Positions 1-8,489 are shown, counted from the stretch's first letter. The stretch: 64,000 nt of DNA from CAVUCH01 sp963763095 (GCA_963763095.1 CAVXNR010000021.1:62001-126000); one strand, 5' to 3'. The notes: generated by a model not told the origin, from the sequence alone. Translations and numbers: made by a program.

Positions 1-222
1 CGTGGCGACGCCGCCGGGGCGGCGCGCCTGTGGGGAGCAGCCGACGGTGCGCTCGCGACCGTGGATGGCTCACTGGTGCCCACGATGGGTTGGATTCGCG
101 CGCACTACCTGCCATCCGTGAGTGCGGCGCTGGGCGATGCATACGAAGGCCTCAACGCCGAGGGACGCGCGACGGCAATCGACGAGGCGATCGCACTCGC
201 GCATGCCCGCGGCGGGCGTTGA
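1..222 (+). CDS. C-terminal fragment of a TPR-type signalling regulator (truncated by window edge)
   Basis: An open frame of 74 codons runs in from base 1 and ends with TGA. The residues (ARLWGAADGALA, then EGLNAEGRATAIDEAIALA) resemble the alpha-helical tail found at the end of large ATPase-TPR regulators of the LuxR/AfsR-like or kinase-ATPase class. The same kind of helical tail closes the complete regulator on the minus strand at 16120-19215. Only the tail is present, so the catalytic or DNA-binding part cannot be named. The family assignment is inference from helix pattern and composition. Confidence 0.55.
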   Translation, partial: RGDAAGAARLWGAADGALATVDGSLVPTMGWIRAHYLPSVSAALGDAYEGLNAEGRATAIDEAIALAHARGGR

Positions 223-259
223 AGCGTTCGCCCAGAATGAGCACAAGGAGAACACGAGC

Positions 260-736
260 ATGAAACCAAAGAACACGATCTGCCTCTGGTTCGACAAGGA
301 CGCGCAGGAGGCGGCGCGCTTCTACGCCGCCACCTTTCCGGATAGTGAAGTGAAAGCCGTTCACAAGGCGCCCGGTGACTACCCGGGCGGCAAGGCGGGC
401 GATGTGCTGACGGTGGACTTCACCGTTCTGGGCGTTCCCTGTCTCGGTCTCAACGGCGGCCCGGTGTTCCGGCACAGCGAGGCCTTCTCCTTCCAGATCG
501 CGACGGACAATCAGGAAGAGACGGACCGCTACTGGAACGCGATCGTCGGCAATGGCGGCCAGGAAAGTGAGTGCGGTTGGTGCAAGGACCGGTGGGGCCT
601 CTCCTGGCAGATCACGCCGCGCGCGCTGACCGACGCGCTGGCGGCTGGTGGCGGTGAGGCAAAGCGTGCCTTCGAGGCGATGATGCCGATGAAGAAGATC
701 GACATCGCCACCATCGAGGCGGCGCGGCGGGGCTGA
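260..736 (+). CDS. VOC-superfamily protein of the PhnB / 3-demethylubiquinone-9 methyltransferase-like fold
   Basis: 158 residues. The start is the ATG at 260, placed by a good Shine-Dalgarno (AAGGAG at 244-249); the same frame is open further upstream but has no such signal. The protein opens with KNTICLWFDKDAQEAARFY, the usual beginning of PhnB-type VOC proteins, and carries the family's DYPGGKAGDVLTVDFTVLG and LNGGPVFRHSEAFSF segments. It ends with the helical EAKRAFEAMMPMKKIDI tail. VOC folds of this type bind a metal or small molecule; the substrate is unknown and many members are annotated only by fold. The gene stands alone between a truncated regulator and a minus-strand cupin gene. 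Confidence 0.88.
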   Translation: MKPKNTICLWFDKDAQEAARFYAATFPDSEVKAVHKAPGDYPGGKAGDVLTVDFTVLGVPCLGLNGGPVFRHSEAFSFQIATDNQEETDRYWNAIVGNGGQESECGWCKDRWGLSWQITPRALTDALAAGGGEAKRAFEAMMPMKKIDIATIEAARRG

Positions 737-854
737 CGCGCAGCGTGGTTTACGCGCATCTGGCACGAGGGCCACGGCGGCCAGCGCCTGCGCCTCGCCG
801 CCCACATCGAAGCAGGCTTCGCTGACTTGAACGACTGTGCTCTCCGTACGCCGG

Positions 855-1322
855 TTACGGCGCCGGCGTAAGGCCATGGCGGCGCATGATGTCGGCCATC
901 TTGACTCGGTCCAACGGCCCGCCGGCGGCCGCGTTGATCACCTCGGCAGACTCGCGAAAATACTGCGGCCCGATCGCGGCGGGCGTGATGGCACAGAGGG
1001 CCTTCACGGCCTGGCTACCGGCGTTGTCGAACCGGTGAACGGCGCCCCGCGGAATGCACAGGGCCTGCCCTGGCCCGACGTCAACCCGTTTGCCGTCCAC
1101 AGTCCAGGTCAGCACCCCCTCGATGCCGTAGATTGTCTCTTCGTAGTGATCGTGACTGTGCGCCGGGGCCGCCAGCCGCTGCGCGGCCGGGACCGTGAGC
1201 TCGAAGAGCGCGACGCTGCCAGTCGCGTCCTCTCCCGTGATCAGGAAACGCACGGCCAGCGGCCCGAGGTGGATGGTCTCGTCGGAGGGATTGACGTGCA
1301 CGTCGGTCGTCTGCCGTGCCAT
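855..1322 (-). CDS. Cupin-domain protein
   Basis: 155 residues from the ATG at 1322, which has GAGG six bases upstream; an in-frame TTG at 1334 is less likely. The cupin core is clear: motif 1 around HSHDHYEETIYGIEG, then VDVGPGQALCIPRGAVHRFDN as motif 2, with the metal-binding histidines of both motifs present. The C-terminus (GPQYFRESAEVINAAAGGP, MRRHGL) is typical of cupins annotated as possible dioxygenase or sugar-binding proteins. It is divergent from a MarR-type remnant across a pair of inverted repeats at 1336-1376, so it was probably that regulator's target. The substrate is unknown. Confidence 0.85.
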   Translation of the reverse strand: MARQTTDVHVNPSDETIHLGPLAVRFLITGEDATGSVALFELTVPAAQRLAAPAHSHDHYEETIYGIEGVLTWTVDGKRVDVGPGQALCIPRGAVHRFDNAGSQAVKALCAITPAAIGPQYFRESAEVINAAAGGPLDRVKMADIMRRHGLTPAP

Positions 1323-1335
1323 AGCAAGCCTCAAG

Positions 1336-1376
1336 GTAAATGGCGTTTACGGATGCCTACTGTGAATGCCATTTAC
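1336..1376. promoter_or_regulatory. Paired palindromic operator between cupin gene and MarR remnant
   Basis: Two related dyads lie between the divergent genes. Site 1 (1336-1350) reads GTAAATGGCGTTTAC, and site 2 (1362-1376) reads GTGAATGCCATTTAC. The reverse complement of site 2 matches site 1 at 13 of 15 positions, so the two sites are inverted copies centred about 26 bases apart. Site 1 lies just upstream of the cupin ribosome-binding site. Size, symmetry and position fit the operator of a MarR-family dimer; the assignment to the adjacent remnant is inference. Confidence 0.6.
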
Positions 1377-1429
1377 TAACGACGTCAAGCTCCTCATCGC
1401 CACCCTCCGCGCAGGTCGTCCCGAAGGAG

Positions 1430-1575
1430 ATGCTGATCGGCGCCCTGCTCCGGGTGCCGGCCCAGGCGATTCACGGCCGGATCATTGCCGAGCTCAATGC
1501 GCCGGTTTCGAGGCGCTTCGCGTGCCGCACATGGCGGTGCTGCAGTTTCGGGGTCCGGATGGGGTCCGCCCGGGT
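1430..1575 (+). pseudogene. MarR-family transcriptional regulator remnant (frameshifted, 3' truncated)
   Basis: The first part reads MLIGALLRVPAQAIHGRIIAEL in one frame. A one-base shift near 1500 continues it as AGFEALRVPHMAVLQFRG PDGVRPG, the start of the MarR winged-helix domain. The wing and recognition helices that should follow are missing. Instead the sequence passes at about 1570 into a segment resembling the dispersed TGGCTGGGTGTCAGG repeat (GGGTGTGAGGGACGATTTCCG). The gene is therefore broken and cannot make a DNA-binding protein as it stands. Position and the operator pair next to it suggest it once controlled the divergent cupin gene. Confidence 0.7.
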
Positions 1576-1599
1576 GTGAGGGACGATTTCCGCAGCAAG

Positions 1600-1689
1600 C
1601 TCGACGTCATGATGAATGAACGCTATCCTCGATTCGGCCGAACCACCGTTCGTGAGTACGTCGTGAAAGAAGGGCTCCGAGCATCATGA
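1600..1689 (+). other. Orphan C-terminal coding fragment, coupled to the SDR gene
   Basis: After the MarR remnant the frame continues as LDVMMNERYPRFGRTTVREY and then VVKEGLRAS before TGA at 1687-1689. It has coding-like composition but I do not recognise a family. Its stop overlaps the ATG of the next gene (ATGA at 1686-1689), an arrangement of translationally coupled operon genes, so it may be the end of a real upstream gene whose body was lost in the rearrangement that truncated the MarR gene. Confidence 0.4.
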
Positions 1690-2582
1690 GGCGAGACAAG
1701 AGCGTGACATGGCATCGCGTCGATCCGTCGAATGTCGACGTCAAAGGATGGAAGGTCGCGGTAGTAGGTGGAACGGGTGGCCTAGGCCGGGCGATCAGCC
1801 GCGTGCTGGCCGCCCGGGGCGCGAACGTGATCGTCGTTGGCCAGACGTTCCGCGACCCCGGTGTCCGTGGCATTGAATTCATCGAAGCGGATCTCAGCCT
1901 GATGCGTGAAGCAGAGCGCGTTGCCAAAGCGTTACCCGCAGAGACGCTCGACCTCGTTATCTTCACCACCGGGATCTTCGCCGCGCCGAAACGCCAGGAA
2001 ACCGCCGAGGGCATCGAGCGCGACATGGCGGTCAGTTACTTGAGCAGGCTGACGATCCTGCGCGAGATTGGCCCACGTCTCGGGAACGGCCGACCTGCGG
2101 CCAAGATGAAACCGCGCGTGTTCATCATGGGCTATCCAGGCACTGGCCAAACAGGAACGCTCGAGGATCTCAACGCTGAAAAGTCGTACCGTGCCCTTCC
2201 GGTGCATATGAACACCGTCGCGGGCAACGAGTTGCTCGTGCTCGACGCCCCGACGCGGTACCCCAACGCGACGTTCTTCGGCCTCAACCCCGGTCTGATC
2301 AAGACAAACATCCGGGACAACTTCCTCGGTAAAGACACCCTGAAGTCGAGCGCTGTGGAGTGGCTGATTGGCCTGATGGCTCCGAGCCCGGAGACGTACG
2401 CCGAGCGCATGGCGCCGCTCCTGGTGTCCCCGGATCTCGAGCGCCACAGCGGAACGATGTTCGATCGAAAGGGCAACGCCATTCTGCCATCGCCGAAGCT
2501 GACGGACGCGTCGTATCGAAACGCGTTCATCGCCGCCTCAGAGGGGCTGGTCTCGCGCGCGACCATGCCCGGTTCCGCATAA
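1686..2582 (+). CDS. SDR-family NAD(P)-binding protein
   Basis: 298 residues, ATG at 1686 overlapping the stop of the fragment before it. A Rossmann fold opens at about residue 24 (KVAVVGGTGGLGRAISRVLA), followed by an acidic strand end (EADLSLM) and the NNAG-like turn replaced by FTTGIFA. Later come RVFIMGYPG and GLNPGLIKTNI, matching the SDR substrate-side strands. The usual YxxxK pair is not visible: the equivalent helix reads HMNTVAGNELLV. That suggests a divergent or atypical SDR, perhaps not a classical dehydrogenase. Length is slightly above the 250 usual for classical SDRs. Substrate unknown. Confidence 0.8.
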   Translation: MRRDKSVTWHRVDPSNVDVKGWKVAVVGGTGGLGRAISRVLAARGANVIVVGQTFRDPGVRGIEFIEADLSLMREAERVAKALPAETLDLVIFTTGIFAAPKRQETAEGIERDMAVSYLSRLTILREIGPRLGNGRPAAKMKPRVFIMGYPGTGQTGTLEDLNAEKSYRALPVHMNTVAGNELLVLDAPTRYPNATFFGLNPGLIKTNIRDNFLGKDTLKSSAVEWLIGLMAPSPETYAERMAPLLVSPDLERHSGTMFDRKGNAILPSPKLTDASYRNAFIAASEGLVSRATMPGSA

Positions 2583-2738
2583 CGCCCTGACTCCGGACCC
2601 TGACTTTATGCGAGAAGCTCCGCTAGCTCCTCTGGCCGAGTCCGGAACCGACCTGCCCGAATGGCGGGGGACTGCGCCGCCGACCGCGCGCATACTGCCC
2701 ATACTTCAAACACGATCGGCGCAACAGGAGTGGTGGTC

Positions 2739-3389
2739 ATGAGCAGCAGAGTCGGGATCATCGGCTCGGGTGTCGTCGGGCAGACCCTTGCCAACGGCTT
2801 CGTGGGCCACGGCTACGACGTGACGATAGGCACCAATTCGCCGGGCAAGCGAGAAGAGCTGCGTACGAAGACTCACGGGAAAGTGACCGTCGGCTCGTTC
2901 GAGGACGCCGCACGGTCGGGTGACACGGTCGTAGTGGCGACAAAGGGGAGTGCCGCTGAAGCGGCGGTAAAAACGGCTGGCGTGTCACACCTCAGCGGCA
3001 AGACGGTCATCGACACCACCAACCCAATCGCGGACGCTCCGCCGGTGAACGGCGTCTTGCAGTACTTCACTGCTCAGAACGACTCGCTGATGGAACGGCT
3101 CCAGCGGCTCGCTCCCGACGCTCACTTCGTGAAGGCCTTCAGCTGCGTGGGGAACGCGTTGATGGTCAATCCAGATTTTGGCGGCGCGAGGCCCACGATG
3201 TTCATCTGCGGCAACGACGACGGGGCGAAACGGGAGGTGGCAGATATCCTGGGACGATTCGGGTTCGACGTGGCCGACATGGGCGCCGTCGAAGGGGCGC
3301 GTGCGATCGAGCCACTCTGCATGCTCTGGTGCATTCCGGGATTCCGGCAGAACCGCTGGACTCACGCGTTCAAGCTGCTGACGCGGTGA
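2739..3389 (+). CDS. NADPH-dependent F420 reductase-family oxidoreductase
   Basis: 216 residues. The ATG at 2739 has CAGGAG eight bases upstream, which decides it over an in-frame ATG at 2661. The N-terminal dinucleotide fold is plain (VGIIGSGVVGQTLANGF), followed by the NADP-type loop TNSPGKREEL. Then come VVVATKGSAA, DTTNPIAD and the conserved HFVKAFSCVGNALMVNP. The protein belongs to the F420-dependent NADP reductase / dinucleotide-binding family, which moves hydride between a nicotinamide cofactor and F420 or another partner. Many members in organisms without F420 have unknown electron acceptors, so the reaction is not certain. It stands alone, 156 bases after the SDR gene. Confidence 0.85.
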   Translation: MSSRVGIIGSGVVGQTLANGFVGHGYDVTIGTNSPGKREELRTKTHGKVTVGSFEDAARSGDTVVVATKGSAAEAAVKTAGVSHLSGKTVIDTTNPIADAPPVNGVLQYFTAQNDSLMERLQRLAPDAHFVKAFSCVGNALMVNPDFGGARPTMFICGNDDGAKREVADILGRFGFDVADMGAVEGARAIEPLCMLWCIPGFRQNRWTHAFKLLTR

Positions 3390-3427
3390 GCGCGTCGGCC
3401 GGGAGGATAGTCCGGATTGGCTCCGCG

Positions 3428-3685
3428 TCATCCGTCCCGCCGCTCGGTGCGCTCCACTTCGATCGTGCAGTGGGCCAGCAGCGCCACGAGCGCGCCGATG
3501 GCCGCCGCCACGGGCGCGAGCACTGTTCCGACCACGCCGACGGACAGTGGAAACTCCGCCACTATTTGTCCCTCCTGCTTCACGACCACTCGCCGGACGT
3601 TGCCGTCGGCGATCAGTTGCTTCAATCGATCCAGTAGTTCGCCGCCTTTGTTTTCGACGGTTTCCCACCACGTCTTTTCGGCCAT
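3428..3685 (-). CDS. DUF4342 small protein with C-terminal hydrophobic segment
   Basis: 85 residues from the ATG at 3685, with GAGGAGG seven bases upstream. It opens TWWETVENKGGELLDRLKQL and continues IADGNVRRVVVKQEGQIVAEFPLSVGVVG, the full DUF4342 signature (a charged helix, the GNVRR strand, then the PL.VGVVG motif). A hydrophobic stretch (TVLAPVAAAIGALVALLA) follows and could lie in or on the membrane. Function unknown; the fold is related to ubiquitin-associated-like small domains in some annotations. It converges with the F420-type reductase gene. Confidence 0.85.
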   Translation of the reverse strand: MAEKTWWETVENKGGELLDRLKQLIADGNVRRVVVKQEGQIVAEFPLSVGVVGTVLAPVAAAIGALVALLAHCTIEVERTERRDG

Positions 3686-4050
3686 GTCTCGCCTCCTCTG
3701 TTCATGTTTCGCTTCTCGGAGCACTGGACGCCGGAAACGTCCCCGGCCGGAAGATCCTGCGGGGCCGCGGCGCTGGTGCGCCCGCCGCAACCGATAGCTG
3801 AACCGCGCTCAATCTGCGCGGCGCGCATGTCTCCAGCGTGTACTACGCATGCACGTGCGCCCGGTTCGTCCTGCACATGGCGATGCAGGTCACACCGCCA
3901 ATGAACTGTCGGGCTTCGCAAGCTCGCGCAGGGACGTCTGTGTTTCGAAACGACTGTCCAGTGGCCCGGACATTCAAGTTGCTCACACCTCATGGACGCA
4001 GGAAGATGCAGAATCGGCAAATCGACCCTACCCCATCGGAGGCTTGACCC
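3686..4050. other. Intergenic, no gene recognised
   Basis: 365 bases between the DUF4342 start and the permease start. Frames open here show neither a ribosome-binding site nor a recognisable family. It must hold the promoters of both divergent genes, but I see no clear operator or repeat. Confidence 0.5.
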
Positions 4051-6480
4051 GTGGCACTCCCTCTTCTCGACCAAGCCCGGCTCGACGTGCGAGTGGGTCT
4101 TCGCGCCATGGCGCGAGACCGTGGTCCGACGATGATGGCCATCGCATCCATCGCGCTCGGCATCGCCGCCACGACCGCGATGTTCAGCGTCGTTTATGCC
4201 GTCATCATCGATCCGTTCCCATACAAGGACGTCGATTCCCTCGCCAGCATCAAGGTCTGGGAGCCTGGCGCGCGAGGGTTCCGGACGGGGTATACGGTCG
4301 ACCAGTACCTCGAGCTGCGTGAACGGAGTGCCATCTTCCAGGGGATGATTGCGTCGACCATCAGTGACGTCGAGTGGACCGGCGGCGACACGCCGCAGCG
4401 GCTCCGCGGCAACCATGGTCCATTCGACACGTTCGACGTGATGGGTGTTGCACCGCTCGTCGGACGGACGCCCTCGGCCGCCGACGCCGCCCCGGGCGCC
4501 GCGCCCGTTGTTGTCCTGGGCTATCGCTTCTGGGAGCGCCAATTCGGCGGCAGTCCCGCGGTCATCGGCAGGCACCTGACGCTGAACGGCGTCGCGCGCG
4601 AGGTCATCGGCGTCATGCCGCCGCGATTCATGTGGCGCGGAGCAGACGTGTATCTGCCCACCGCCTTCCGGCGCGGCGAGTTGGTCGAAGGCGTCAGGTT
4701 CGTCCACGTGCTCGGGCGCGTGAAACCCGGGGTCAGCGAGTCGCAAGCCGAGGCCGATCTGCGGCCGATCATCGCGCACCTGCGCGAGGTGGAGCCGAAC
4801 GCGTTTCCCGAGAAGTGGCGCGTCGGCCTGCTGCCGTTCAAGGAGACGTTCCCGAGTGGCATCCGGCCGGCGCTCTGGATTTTGTTCGGCGCGACCGGTC
4901 TGCTGCTCCTGATCGCCTGCGCCAACGTCTCGAATCTCCTGCTGTCCCGTGCAGAGGGGCGCCGGCTCGAGATGACGATCCGCTCCGCGATCGGTGCGAC
5001 CCGACGGCGGCTCGCACGCCAGCTTCTGACGGAGAGCGTCATGCTCGGCGTCGCCGGCGGCGCCGCCGGTGTGGCACTCGCCTACGCGATGCTGCGCGTC
5101 ATGATCGGCATCGTCCCCCCGGATACGATTCCGGACGAGTCAGAGATCGTCATGAACGTGCCGGTGCTGGCATTCAGCGCCGCGCTGTCGGTCGGGACGG
5201 CTCTCCTGTTCGGATTGGTACCCGCCTGGCAGGCTGGCCTCACGGACCTGACGAACTCGCTCAAACAGGGTGGTCGTGGCGCCGTGTCCTCGTCGCGTGC
5301 CTTGCTGCCGAGCGGGCTCGTCGTGGCCGAGGTCGCGTTGTCGCTGGTGCTCCTGACGGGTGCCGCGCTGCTGCTCCAGGGGCTGCTGGCGCTGCAGCAT
5401 CTGTCGTTGGGATTCCCGGCGGAGCAGGTGCTGACCATGCGGCTGCCGCTCTCGGCGCAACGGTATCCCGATGCTGCCCGTCGCAACACCTTTCTTCGTG
5501 AGGTGTTGGCCAATGTTGCGGGCGTGCCCGGTGTCGTCGCCGCAGGCATCGGCACGGGAGTGCATCCGTTTGGCGGATGGGGCGTGCAGGTGGACGTCGC
5601 GGGTGGCCAGCGCGACACGCGACGCGTGCAGTTGCATCAAATCGACCCGGGCTATCTCCGCGTGTCCCAGCGGCGGCTCGTGACCGGGCGTGATCTGGGA
5701 GAACCGGAGGTCTTCGCCGCGCAGCGAGTCGCACTGGTGAACGAGGCGTTCGTGCGCCGCTTTTTGCCAAACCGCACCGTCATCGGAGCGGCCGTGCGGA
5801 TTCCGCAGCTGGAGCGCCCGCCGGCGTCGCTGACGGATTCGTCGTTCCGGGTCACCGGCGTCCTGCAGGACGTGCTGAACGGCGACCCCAGGGAAGGCGT
5901 CCAACCCGAGGCGTTCATCCCGTACACGATCCTCGGGGCTGCACAGACGTTGCTCGTGCGCACCTCGACGCCGCCCTCCAGCATGATCCGGGCGATCACC
6001 GCGCAGGTGTACAAGATTGACAAGGATCAACCCGTGACGGAGGTGCGCACCGTCGACGAGCTGATGCAGCGATGGGTGCTGTCGAGTGCGCGATTCAACG
6101 TGATCCTCCTCGGGGTGTTCGCAGGTCTCGGCCTCGTGCTCGCCACCGTCGGCGTGTACGGCGTCATCTCGACGATGGTGTCGCAGCGCACGCCGGAGAT
6201 TGGGCTGCGCATGGCGATGGGCGCGACGATCCCTGACGTCCTGTTGCTCGTCTCGCGACGCGGGTTCGTCCTGGTCGCGACCGGTCTGGGTCTCGGGCTG
6301 GCCGGTGTGCTCGCCGCCGGTCGCTTGCTCGCGAGCACGATGGACAGCCTCGCGGCCTTCGACGTGACAGCGTTCGCCGGCGTATGCCTCGTCCTGTCAG
6401 GGGCGGCGGCGTTCGCGTGTCTCTGGCCGGCGCAGAGGGCCGCGCGGATCGATCCGGCGGCGGCGCTGCGCAACGAGTGA
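4051..6480 (+). CDS. ADOP-family ABC transporter permease (duplicated MacB/FtsX type)
   Basis: 809 residues, GTG start at 4051 preceded by CGGAGG. Membrane segments fall at about 27-50 (ALGIAATTAMFSVVYAVII), 275-295 (WILFGATGLLLLIACANVSN), two more before residue 385, one near 420-445, and three at the end (about 680-800). Two MacB periplasmic core domains alternate with two FtsX domains, and the repeated LLSRAEGR..EMTIRSAIGATRRR and SQRTPEIGLRMAMGAT motifs mark the halves. This is the acidobacterial duplicated orphan permease layout. Such proteins are thought to act in MacB-like mechanotransmission or export, but the partner ATPase is usually encoded elsewhere and none is next to it here. 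A PadR regulator, often adjacent in this family, is also absent. Confidence 0.93.
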   Translation: MALPLLDQARLDVRVGLRAMARDRGPTMMAIASIALGIAATTAMFSVVYAVIIDPFPYKDVDSLASIKVWEPGARGFRTGYTVDQYLELRERSAIFQGMIASTISDVEWTGGDTPQRLRGNHGPFDTFDVMGVAPLVGRTPSAADAAPGAAPVVVLGYRFWERQFGGSPAVIGRHLTLNGVAREVIGVMPPRFMWRGADVYLPTAFRRGELVEGVRFVHVLGRVKPGVSESQAEADLRPIIAHLREVEPNAFPEKWRVGLLPFKETFPSGIRPALWILFGATGLLLLIACANVSNLLLSRAEGRRLEMTIRSAIGATRRRLARQLLTESVMLGVAGGAAGVALAYAMLRVMIGIVPPDTIPDESEIVMNVPVLAFSAALSVGTALLFGLVPAWQAGLTDLTNSLKQGGRGAVSSSRALLPSGLVVAEVALSLVLLTGAALLLQGLLALQHLSLGFPAEQVLTMRLPLSAQRYPDAARRNTFLREVLANVAGVPGVVAAGIGTGVHPFGGWGVQVDVAGGQRDTRRVQLHQIDPGYLRVSQRRLVTGRDLGEPEVFAAQRVALVNEAFVRRFLPNRTVIGAAVRIPQLERPPASLTDSSFRVTGVLQDVLNGDPREGVQPEAFIPYTILGAAQTLLVRTSTPPSSMIRAITAQVYKIDKDQPVTEVRTVDELMQRWVLSSARFNVILLGVFAGLGLVLATVGVYGVISTMVSQRTPEIGLRMAMGATIPDVLLLVSRRGFVLVATGLGLGLAGVLAAGRLLASTMDSLAAFDVTAFAGVCLVLSGAAAFACLWPAQRAARIDPAAALRNE

Positions 6481-6581
6481 GGGGCTTTCAAGGCTGAGAA
6501 GGCAGCGTGCCCGCTCGCGGCGAGCAGGGGCTTCGCGGTGTGCCTGGAGGCGTGCCGACCAGGCGAGACCGAGCGAATGCG

Positions 6582-6616
6582 AGGATTGGCTGGGTGTCAG
6601 GTACGACCTTCGCAGC
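6582..6616 (+). repeat. Dispersed repeat family A, copy 2
   Basis: Contains AGGATTGGCTGGGTGTCAGG followed by TACGACCTTCGCAGC. The first 20 bases are identical to the copy at 14165, and TGGCTGGGTGTCAGG is shared with the copy at 16051. It lies exactly where the minus-strand ankyrin remnant loses its reading sense. Confidence 0.75.
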
Positions 6617-6659
6617 TAGCTGGCGGCCGCGGGGTGATTCTGGCTTGAAGGTCGGATGG

Positions 6660-6987
6660 GTGCTGCGGATCAAATCTGGCACCAGCAGATTCATCCCGTC
6701 GGCCCGCGCCGCTTCGTTCACCCCGAGGCCGCGATCGAGCAGCAGCCTGACGATACCGGCGTGGCCGCCAAGCGCCGCCGCGTGCAGGGGGCCCGCGCCA
6801 TCGTTGTCGAGCGCCCGCAGATCGGCACCGCTCGCGAGCAGCGCTTGGACGGTTTCTCCAGACCGAAATAGGCGGCAGCCGTCACGGCAGGCTGTGTCAC
6901 TGCATCACGAGCATTCGGGCCCGCGCCCTGCTCGAGTAGCAGCGCAGTTCTTGGCTCATCGCGTTTGTTGATGGCGTCGATCAGGTG
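6660..6987 (-). pseudogene. Ankyrin-repeat protein remnant
   Basis: On the minus strand one frame reads HLIDAINKRDEPRTALLLEQ GAGPNARDAV. After a frame change near 6868 it reads ETVQALLASGADLRALDNDG, AGPLHAAALGGHAG and IVRLLLDRGLGVNEAARADG. These are two to three classic ankyrin repeats (ALL..GAD, G.GPLH.AA..GH..IV..LL..G). There is no start codon in phase at the 5' end (TAA lies just upstream) and the 3' end runs into the dispersed repeat at 6582. It is a decayed internal fragment of a longer ankyrin protein. Confidence 0.75.
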
Positions 6988-7026
6988 AGCTCTTGGTTCA
7001 TTCCGTTATAGTTCACGGCAGCTGAC

Positions 7027-8457
7027 ATGATGCGGCGATATTGGCTGCTGGTCGGAATTGGCATCACCGTGGCGGCATGGACGCCGCGCGCTGAAGAGGA
7101 CGTGCCGGCGCGCATCATGGGCGCAGCGCTCACCCGCGGCGGCGCGCTCGCCTTTCTCGAGACGCTCACCGACACGATCGGCGCGCGCGTGACCGGATCA
7201 CCACAGAATCGGGCCGCATCCGAGCTGATCCTCGCGACGCTCAAAGAGGCGGGGTTCGAGAACGCGCACTTCGAGGAGTATCCGCTCGAGTCGCGCTGGC
7301 AGCGGGGTCCCGCTACGGCTCGGATCGTAGCGCCAATCGCGCGGCCGATCCTGGTCGGGTCGATGGGCTGGGTGCCGGGAACCGCCGGCGAGATCACTGC
7401 GCCGCTCCGTGACGCCGGCGCACCGGCATCGCGTGACTGGGTGCCACCCAACGACGCGCGCGGCGCCATCGTGGTCGTCGACCCGCGACAGGTCGCTGAG
7501 GACGCCGGGTTCGTGATGCGCGCGTTGATCGCGCAGCGACTGGCCGCGGCGGGTGCGGTGGCGATGCTCATTCCATCGGACAAACCCGGCCGAATGCTCT
7601 ACACCTCTGCCTTCGGCTTTTATCCAAAGGGGCCGCTGCCTGTCATTTCCGTCGCTCGCGAAGATGCCTTGCTTCTCCGCCGTCTCCTCGCCAAAGGACC
7701 GGTCGCGCTCGCGCTCGACGTACGCAACACCTTCGATAGCACCCCATACCGCGAGCGCAACGTCATCGCCGATCTATCTGGCGACGCATTGAAAGATGAA
7801 GTTGTATTGATGGGAGCCCACTTCGACTCGTGGGACCCGGCCCAGGGCGCCAGCGACGACGGTGCAGGGGTCGCCGCCGTGCTCGAAGCGGCGCGCATTC
7901 TGAAGTCGCTCGGAGTGACGGCACGTCGGACCATCCGCTTCGCATTCTTCTCGGGCGAGGAGCAGGCCTGCCTGGGCTCGCGCGCCTACGTCGTCCAGCA
8001 CGAGAACGAACTCGATCGATTGAAGACGGTGTTGATCATGGACGAAGGACCACAGGCCCCGCTCGGATTCCAGCTTCACGGCCGCGCCGACCTCGAGGCC
8101 AACGTCCGTAAGACGCTGACAGCGCTCACGTCGCTTGGCGCTGCCGGTGTCTCGCTCGACGCCACCTTCGACCAGGATCACGGCCCGTTCGTCGTGGTCG
8201 GCGTCCCTGCCTTTTCGCTCCGCGTCGAGCCGGGCGAGTACGACATCCACCATCACGCCGTCACCGACACGTTCGATAAGGTCGATCCGCGGCTGCTGGC
8301 GATCGACACGGCAGTGATGGGCGTAGCCGCGTGGTCGTTCGCCGACGCGCCGAACCCGGTGGGTCGTCGGCTATCCGAAGCGGAGGCCGAAGCGGTCATC
8401 AAAACGAGCGGCGTCGCATCGACGCGACAGATGCTGTACGGGTCATCTCGACGCTGA
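7027..8457 (+). CDS. Secreted M28-family zinc aminopeptidase with PA-like insert
   Basis: 476 residues. An N-terminal signal peptide (MMRRYWLLVGIGITVAAWTP, cut near residue 22) sends it out of the cytoplasm. The M28 metal ligands are all visible: H265 in MGAHFDSWD, D277 in SDDGAG, the GEE pair at 310-312 (general base plus ligand), the MDEG aspartate, and the late histidine in DIHHHAVTD. A protease-associated-type domain fills the region between about 100 and 235. Members remove N-terminal residues from peptides or act as carboxypeptidases. It is a single gene; ATG at 7030 is an equally possible start. Intact, with no frame problems. Confidence 0.92.
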   Translation: MMRRYWLLVGIGITVAAWTPRAEEDVPARIMGAALTRGGALAFLETLTDTIGARVTGSPQNRAASELILATLKEAGFENAHFEEYPLESRWQRGPATARIVAPIARPILVGSMGWVPGTAGEITAPLRDAGAPASRDWVPPNDARGAIVVVDPRQVAEDAGFVMRALIAQRLAAAGAVAMLIPSDKPGRMLYTSAFGFYPKGPLPVISVAREDALLLRRLLAKGPVALALDVRNTFDSTPYRERNVIADLSGDALKDEVVLMGAHFDSWDPAQGASDDGAGVAAVLEAARILKSLGVTARRTIRFAFFSGEEQACLGSRAYVVQHENELDRLKTVLIMDEGPQAPLGFQLHGRADLEANVRKTLTALTSLGAAGVSLDATFDQDHGPFVVVGVPAFSLRVEPGEYDIHHHAVTDTFDKVDPRLLAIDTAVMGVAAWSFADAPNPVGRRLSEAEAEAVIKTSGVASTRQMLYGSSRR

Positions 8458-8489
8458 TCGGTGGCCGTTGCAGGCGTAGAATCACGCGC

